A stretch of DNA of 64,000 bases from SG8-30 sp964406445 (GTDB lineage: Bacteria > Pseudomonadota > Gammaproteobacteria > Steroidobacterales > Steroidobacteraceae), in NCBI GenBank assembly GCA_964406445.1, contig CAYORU010000007.1, positions 70,286 through 134,285 on the forward strand. The letters run 5' to 3'. A model generated the notes under the pieces. It was given only the letters and a program-made list of their open reading frames with translations, was not told the DNA's origin and made no database searches. Shown here one piece after another: positions 59,812 through 64,000 of this stretch (position 1 is its first letter; every line of letters starts with the position of its first letter). The translations under genes and the position numbers were made by a program.

Positions 59812-60217
59812 CACCAACACTGTCGTCTCGGCGTTCCTCTGGGGTGGATTGCCCGCCGCGGTGCTTACCGCAGCACGTGAGGGTCGCATCAGCCTGCACA
59901 CCAGTCCCTCGCTGCTGGCCGAACTTGAGGAGGTGCTCGCGCGCGAGAAGTTCGCCGCCCGCATCACCCAGGCTGGCAGCACCGTGGCGCAAATGGTCAC
60001 CGGCTACCGTGCACTCGCCACACCGGTGCGGCCCGCCATGATCGAACCCACCACGCGCGACCCCGACGACGATCACGTGCTCGCCTGCGCCCTCGGCGCT
60101 CAGGCCGCACTCATCGTCACCCGCGATGGCGATCTGCTCGAACTTGGCACGTTCCGCGACATCCGCATCCTCGCCGCTCGCGAGGCGCTCGATTTCATCG
60201 CCACCGCGGCACGTTGA
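59795..60217 (+). CDS. PIN-domain ribonuclease toxin (putative VapC-like)
   Basis: GTG 59795 gives 140 residues. PIN motifs: VRVVADTNTVVSAFLWGG with the first acidic residue, SLLAELEEVLAREKF with the conserved Glu, and the C-terminal DPDDDHVLACALGAQAALIV followed by TRDGDLLEL. These Asp/Glu bind metal for RNA cleavage. It matches the 'putative toxin, PIN family' group. The antitoxin is the overlapping upstream gene. Confidence 0.85.
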   Translation: MRVVADTNTVVSAFLWGGLPAAVLTAAREGRISLHTSPSLLAELEEVLAREKFAARITQAGSTVAQMVTGYRALATPVRPAMIEPTTRDPDDDHVLACALGAQAALIVTRDGDLLELGTFRDIRILAAREALDFIATAAR

Positions 60218-60406
60218 GCCGATATCGAAGGTCCGGCTATGGCAGCGCTGCCACGTACTGCGACGCGCGACGACCACGACAACAAGTCCGAAGCCCTACC
60301 GGCAAATCGACTCGCAACCGTGTGGCGGGGGAGACGTATGGTCGCCGAGAAATGATCCTTGCTCGATTCGTACGCATCTTGCTAGGACTTGGCATTTGAG
60401 TGGTGA
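60218..60406. other. Gene-free stretch downstream of the PIN toxin
   Basis: About 190 bases with no convincing coding frame, hairpin or repeat. G+C content begins to fall here toward the immunity gene at 60407, which suggests a boundary between DNA of different origin. Confidence 0.3.
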
Positions 60407-60883
60407 CTACGTGTCGCTCTTTCCATGTCGGAATGACGGAAAGGCCTTGGCTACCTTAGAATCGTCAACCAAGCCCAAGCAATCGTCTAGACTCTCGACC
60501 GGGCATTCCGCCGGAACATTGACCGAGTAGTAGTGGAACTCACTGAACGACACGAAGGTGCATTGCAGGGATTGCAAGCACTGGAGTAGCGGCTCTATGG
60601 TTGCAGGCTCAAGTTCCATCAACCACAAGGTACTGTTGCCGGATCTCGCCACATGCGCCCAACCTTCTACGTACCCTTCTTCATCAAGTTCCACCGATAT
60701 GACATCGCCGACGGACAGATCTTTTACGAACAGGGGCGGTGCCAGTAGTTCGTAGCAATCGTCGGCCCGCTGTCGGAACCCAAAGCCTTCTCTTGCCACT
60801 GGCGGCCAGCCGTCGTTTACATCTAGCGTGAATGTCAAGTGCATCAGGGGCTCGAGTGTCTTCTTCGATGACATGGTGGACAC
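60407..60883 (-). CDS. DUF4265 protein, probable immunity protein for the Rhs HNH toxin
   Basis: The frame gives 158 residues; core motifs are HLTFTLDVNDGWPPVAREGF, LAPPLFVKDLSVGDVISVEL and HVARSGNSTLWLMEL, the DUF4265 pattern. Possible starts are ATG 60883, 60874 or 60844; the last overlaps the toxin stop as TGATG and would couple translation. DUF4265 proteins commonly follow toxin genes. The gene is visibly lower in G+C than its neighbours, as is usual for cassette-like immunity genes. It lies directly behind the toxin tip. Confidence 0.7.
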   Translation of the reverse strand: MSTMSSKKTLEPLMHLTFTLDVNDGWPPVAREGFGFRQRADDCYELLAPPLFVKDLSVGDVISVELDEEGYVEGWAHVARSGNSTLWLMELEPATIEPLLQCLQSLQCTFVSFSEFHYYSVNVPAECPVESLDDCLGLVDDSKVAKAFPSFRHGKSDT

Positions 60884-62049
60884 AGAACGACGGCTTGGCT
60901 GGTGTTACGGGTCCCGCCGCTCGAAATAGATGGGTCATGATGAACCTGTGCCTGATCGTCCGGCGTCGGAATCCCTTTCTCGTTTCTCACATTGCGTACC
61001 GGTTTGCTGCAGTCCACACACTGCATTTCGCCGCCGTGCTCGTCTGCATTTCTTTGCTTGGCGCGCGCCCGCTGCGTGCGAGTGAAATCCTCCACTCGCT
61101 TGCCTGATGCAGTCTTCGCGACACGCTGTATCCCGCTCTGCACGATATGCGTGCGGGCGAGGACTTTGGCGATCTTACCGCCTGGCAGGATGGAAATGAC
61201 AGCGTAGACGCGATCGCCGGTGGTCGAGTCGGCGTCGGTGAGGACGCCGTAGGCGTCGTAGACGCCGATGAGGGTGCCGACGCCGGGGATAGTGCCCACG
61301 GCCACGTCGATGGCCACGGCGAGCCAGGTGACGTTGTCGAAGCTGTCGGTGTCGACGGCCTTGCCGCCGGAGGACTTGCCCTCGCTGTTGGTCCGGGCGC
61401 TGGCATCGTCGTATCGCATTGTGCGGACGGCGCGGGCGAGCAGGCCCGCCAGCTGCTCCCCGACGCCTTGCTGCGCCTCGCGTTCGGCTGCCGCCCGGGC
61501 GGGTCCGAGCGCCGTGCTGGTGGGGTTGATCCCAGGGGTGCCGAGGCCACCGGGGGGTCCGCGGGGCAGGCCACCCCAGGGGCCGATCTGGCCGGCGCCG
61601 GCGGTCGAAGTTCCGATCGGCAGGCTCGCCGCGGCATGCAGATACAGACTCCCGACGACGAATCTCCAAAGCCACTTCTGCCAGACGCTCGAAAACTCGG
61701 GCGCAATCGCGAACATCACGATCCCGAGCGCGAACGCGAACAGCCGCTTGAAGAACGAGAACCCGCTCGGATCGACGAAGCTCAGGGGGTTATTGCCGAC
61801 GTAGGCGTAGCGGTTGTAGCCCTGGGTGCTCTCGGGAAACTGCACGAACGGGTCGGCGGAGAGGAACTTGCCAAGCTCCGGGTCGTAGACCCGGCCGTTC
61901 ATGTTCACGAGACCGAGGTGGTCTATGTGCTCGTGGCCGGTGTAGCCGCGGTCGCCGAATACCGGATCGAAACTGAACGTCCCCGGCGCCGGGGTCAGCC
62001 AGGACCCCGGATCCCGGCGCTTGCCCCAGGGATCAAAGCTGTAGCGCTC
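60844..62049 (-). CDS. Orphan Rhs C-terminal tip with HNH nuclease toxin (5' end cut by IS)
   Basis: The frame enters from the IS at 62049 with ERYSFDPWGKRRDPGSW and the Rhs core end FGDRGYTGHEHIDHLGLVNM, NGRVYDPELGKFLSADPFVQ, PESTQGYNRYAYVGNNPLSF, VDPSGF. A hydrophobic stretch, a Gly-rich pre-toxin region (IPGVGTLIGVYDAYGVLTDA) and a C-terminal HNH domain follow. That domain has a zinc-type Cys-Val-Asp-Cys, then QVHHDPSISSGG and CPPCHRRRH. Such tips are delivered toxins that cut DNA. The N-terminal Rhs shell is missing, since the sequence beyond the IS is in the opposite orientation. It cannot be expressed as a normal Rhs protein without recombination. Confidence 0.75.
   Translation of the reverse strand, partial: ERYSFDPWGKRRDPGSWLTPAPGTFSFDPVFGDRGYTGHEHIDHLGLVNMNGRVYDPELGKFLSADPFVQFPESTQGYNRYAYVGNNPLSFVDPSGFSFFKRLFAFALGIVMFAIAPEFSSVWQKWLWRFVVGSLYLHAAASLPIGTSTAGAGQIGPWGGLPRGPPGGLGTPGINPTSTALGPARAAAEREAQQGVGEQLAGLLARAVRTMRYDDASARTNSEGKSSGGKAVDTDSFDNVTWLAVAIDVAVGTIPGVGTLIGVYDAYGVLTDADSTTGDRVYAVISILPGGKIAKVLARTHIVQSGIQRVAKTASGKRVEDFTRTQRARAKQRNADEHGGEMQCVDCSKPVRNVRNEKGIPTPDDQAQVHHDPSISSGGTRNTSQAVVLCPPCHRRRHSSP
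62009..62049 (-). repeat. 41-bp direct repeat shared with the Rhs remnant at 58981-59021
   Basis: The sequence starting GGATCCCGGCGCTTGCC is identical over 41 bases at 58981-59021 and 62009-62049, both on the same strand. It encodes the conserved Ser-Phe-Asp-Pro-Trp-Gly end of the Rhs core. The right copy stops exactly at the IS left end. Such identity could serve homologous exchange of Rhs tips. Confidence 0.85.
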
Positions 62050-62100
62050 TGAACCGCCCCGGGTTTCCCGGAGGCTCCACAACCTGAGAGGATGGAGCAT

Positions 62101-62421
62101 ATGGGAACGCAGAAGAAGTTTTCACCGGAAGTCCGGGAGCGTGCGGTTCGACTGCTGTACGAGCAGGAGCGGGAGTACGGATCGCGGTGGGAGGCGGTGG
62201 TCGCGCTGGCGCCGAAATTCGGCTGTTCGGCGGAGACGCTGCGATCCTGGGTCCGCAAGGCCGATCGGGACGCTGGCGAGCGGCGTGGGCCGACGAGCGC
62301 GGAGCGGGAACGGCTGCGGGTTCTGGAACGCGAGAACCGGGAACTGAGGCGGGCCAACGAGATCCTGCGCAAGGCATCGGCTTTTTTCGCCCAGGCGGAG
62401 CTCGACCGCCGAGCGAAGTGA
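62101..62421 (+). CDS. IS3-family transposase OrfA (helix-turn-helix)
   Basis: The 106-residue protein (ATG 62101; ATG 62092 is also possible) reads GTQKKFSPEVRERAVRLLYE, then FGCSAETLRSWVRKADRDAG, a helix-turn-helix that binds the IS ends. A leucine-zipper-like helix (ERLRVLERENRELRRANEIL) follows, used for multimers. It ends at a TGA overlapping the orfB start. Confidence 0.92.
   Translation: MGTQKKFSPEVRERAVRLLYEQEREYGSRWEAVVALAPKFGCSAETLRSWVRKADRDAGERRGPTSAERERLRVLERENRELRRANEILRKASAFFAQAELDRRAK
62382..62387 (+). other. Probable -1 programmed frameshift site of the IS
   Basis: Six consecutive T at 62382-62387 sit near the end of orfA. Slipping back one base changes Ala-Phe-Phe-Ala to Gly-Phe-Phe-Arg and opens the orfB frame, giving an OrfAB fusion transposase as in other IS3 elements. 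A downstream stimulatory structure was not verified. Confidence 0.65.
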
Positions 62422-63320
62422 TGGTGGCGTTCATCGACGCGCACCGGGCGGAGTACGGGGTCGAGCCGATCTGTGCCGAGCTGCCGATCGCCCCGTCCAC
62501 GTACTACGAGCTCAAGGCTCGGCAGGCGGATCCTGATCGCCAGCCTGCCCGAGCTCGCCGTGATGCCGAGCTCGCTCCCGAGATCGAACGGGTCTGGCAG
62601 GAGAACTTCCGGGTGTACGGCGCCCGCAAGGTCTGGCGGCAGCTCAACCGGGAAGGCATCCCGGTGGCCCGCTGCACGGTGGAACGGCTGATGAGCCGTC
62701 AGGGACTGTCTGGGGTGGTCCGTGGCCGCAGGCGCCGGACGACGATCCCGGCGGAATCGGCGGATCGGCCTGCAGATCGGGTCCAGCGCCGGTTCACGGC
62801 CGAGCGGCCCGATCAGCTGTGGGTCGCGGACCTGACCTATGTCGCGACCTGGGCCGGCTTCGTATACGTCGCGTTCGTCATCGACGTGTACGCCCGCAGC
62901 ATCGTCGGCTGGCGGGTCAGCAGTTCGTTGCACACCGACCTGGTCCTGGATGCGCTCGAGCAGGCCCTGCATGCCCGTCGGGCCGGTCAGGGTCTGATTC
63001 ACCATAGCGACCGCGGCTGCCAGTACCTGTCCATCCGCTACACCGAGCGGCTGGCCGAGGCGGGCATCGAGTCCTCCGTCGGCAGCGTCGGCGACTCCTA
63101 CGACAACGCGCTCGCCGAGACGATCATCGGGTTGTACAAGACCGAGCTCATTCATCAGCAGGGGCCGTGGCGAGGCCTCGATGCGGTCGAGTACGCGACC
63201 CTCGAGTGGATCGACTGGTTCAATAATCGCCGCCTGCTCGAGCCGATCGGCCACGTGCCGCCCGTCGAGCGCGAGCAGGAGTACTATCGACTCAACACGA
63301 GTCAGGCCCATGCGGCTTGA
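62421..63320 (+). CDS. IS3-family transposase OrfB (DDE integrase core)
   Basis: ATG 62421 overlaps the orfA TGA and gives 299 residues; by frameshift it is fused to OrfA. Motifs: HTH_21-type region (RRDAELAPEIERVWQENFRV, YGARKVWRQLNREGIPVARC), then the rve integrase core with DDE residues in LWVADLTYVATWAGFVYVAF, IHHSDRGCQYLSIRYTERL and DSYDNALAETIIGLYKTELI. The last two are 35 residues apart, as in the family. It ends TSQAHAA just before the right inverted repeat. Confidence 0.93.
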   Translation: MVAFIDAHRAEYGVEPICAELPIAPSTYYELKARQADPDRQPARARRDAELAPEIERVWQENFRVYGARKVWRQLNREGIPVARCTVERLMSRQGLSGVVRGRRRRTTIPAESADRPADRVQRRFTAERPDQLWVADLTYVATWAGFVYVAFVIDVYARSIVGWRVSSSLHTDLVLDALEQALHARRAGQGLIHHSDRGCQYLSIRYTERLAEAGIESSVGSVGDSYDNALAETIIGLYKTELIHQQGPWRGLDAVEYATLEWIDWFNNRRLLEPIGHVPPVEREQEYYRLNTSQAHAA

Positions 63321-63359
63321 CTCAGATACGGAAGTCTCCGGAGAACCCGGGACGGTTCA

Positions 63360-64000
63360 GGGCTGATCGACGCGACTGCGCAGTGGGACCTGAACTACAA
63401 CCTGAGCCAGCGCCAGGACTTGAAGCAGTGCGCGACGGAGACGTTCGTCTACGATGGTCTCAACCGGCTCGACTACTCGACGCTGACCACTCCCGGGACG
63501 GGCACGATCACGAACCAGGACCTCAGCTACAACGCGATCGGCAACATCCTGTGGAAGCAGGACGTGGGCAACTACAGCTACCATGCCAGCAAGAAGCGGG
63601 CGGTGATCCAGGCCGGCACCACCAGCTACGGGTATGACGCGAACGGCAACATGACGAGCCGGGGCGGCAGCACGATTGGGTACACGAGCTACAACCTGCC
63701 GGGGGTGATCTATGCCGGCTCGAACTCGAGCACGCTGTCCTACGGGGCGTATCGCAACCGCTACAAGCAGGTGGCGGTGACGGCGGGGGTGTCGGAGACG
63801 ACGATCTACGTGGGCGGGATACTCGAGAAGGTGACCAAGTCCGGCACGACCACCTGGCGGCACCGGATCGAGGGCCCGGGCGGGCTGCTGGCGATCGTCA
63901 ACTGCAGCGGCTCGAGCTGCGATCCGACCACGACCACGAACTACCTCCACCGCGACACGCTCGGCAGTCCGGATCTGATCACGAATTCCGCCGGGACCGA
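63360..64000 (+). CDS. Rhs/YD-repeat protein, fragment running off the window end
   Basis: From 63363 the plus frame reads LIDATAQWDLNYNLSQRQDL, FVYDGLNRLDYSTLTTPGTG, SYGYDANGNMTSRGGSTIGY, LSYGAYRNRYKQVAVTAGVS, TTIYVGGILEKVTKSGTTTW and NYLHRDTLGSPDLITNSAGT. These are YD repeats of the Rhs shell. The frame is open to base 64000. Its beginning is cut by the IS, and no start codon is clear here. It runs in the direction opposite to the Rhs tip on the other side of the IS. Confidence 0.85.

Larger units (their letters stand above)
62050..63359 (+). mobile_element. IS3-family insertion sequence, 1310 bp
   Basis: Imperfect terminal inverted repeats begin TGAACCGCCCCGGGTT at 62050-62078 and end with the complement at 63331-63359; 24 of 29 positions match. 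It carries the two overlapping frames orfA and orfB with a T-run frameshift site. The bases outside (CTC on the left, GGG on the right) are not a 3-bp target duplication. The ends are intact, so the element may still be active. Confidence 0.9.

Noticed and set aside
62047..63362. Target-site duplication of the IS
   Set aside because: The flanking triplets are CTC and GGG; no 3- or 4-base direct repeat was found.

Overview
The window is a dense, high G+C (near 70% by eye) chromosomal stretch from a bacterium, most likely a gammaproteobacterium. The clues are a RutE/CysNC/SlyD/qNor gene set, a TonB-like AgmX/ExbB/ExbD/ExbD/TPR cluster, many TonB-dependent receptors of the Xanthomonas-Caulobacter type, and a DUF3570/DUF4266/ApbE locus. 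Genus cannot be fixed from the sequence. No tRNA, rRNA or CRISPR array was seen.

Layout. 1-7.6 kb is housekeeping and stress genes: a phosphatase-like metallophosphoesterase, a helix-hairpin-helix DNA-binding protein, an aldo/keto reductase, a two-lobed retropepsin-like protease, a double VOC protein, MsrA, a beta-hydroxyacid dehydrogenase and a SYLF protein. 7.75-12 kb is an envelope redox locus: ApbE convergent with an operon of two outer-membrane barrels, a TlpA thioredoxin, a tiny DUF4266 lipoprotein ending in Cys-Gly-Cys-Asn, and DUF3570. 12-20.2 kb holds a hydrazine-synthase-alpha-like diheme lipoprotein divergent from a predicted exported operon (c-type cytochrome, diheme LamG lipoprotein, Tat-exported DUF1501-like protein). 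20.4-29.7 kb is one long, translationally coupled operon: TlpA, a coiled-coil protein, two TPR proteins, a small exported protein, ExbB, two ExbD proteins and an AgmX/PglI-type TonB-like protein. 29.7-38.5 kb is a predicted phosphate-scavenging region: two sites match the PhoB box, next to a beta-helix lipoprotein, two TonB-dependent receptors and a beta-propeller phytase.

38.5-48 kb is a denitrification/NO module: NnrS, quinol-type NO reductase, a Dnr-type Crp/Fnr regulator, a cytochrome cd1 nitrite reductase with an extra N-terminal cytochrome c domain, SlyD, and a haem-type TonB-dependent receptor. Three TTGAC-N4-(A/G)TCAA boxes stand in front of the NO reductase and regulator, nirS, and the receptor, suggesting one regulon. 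48-54 kb is an acyl-CoA catabolic cluster (two CaiB-type CoA-transferases, acyl-CoA dehydrogenase, MaoC hydratase, GntR regulator with a palindromic operator, CitE-type lyase). Its lyase gene runs by overlap into sulfate activation genes cysD and cysNC. RutE-like and SDR oxidoreductases follow.

58.2-64 kb is a recombined accessory region: an orphan antitoxin-like gene, a decayed Rhs remnant, a VapBC-like pair, and an orphan Rhs C-terminal HNH nuclease tip with a DUF4265 immunity gene. A 1310-bp IS3-family element then separates that tip from a second Rhs gene in the opposite orientation. The IS has good inverted repeats but no target duplication, which points to rearrangement.
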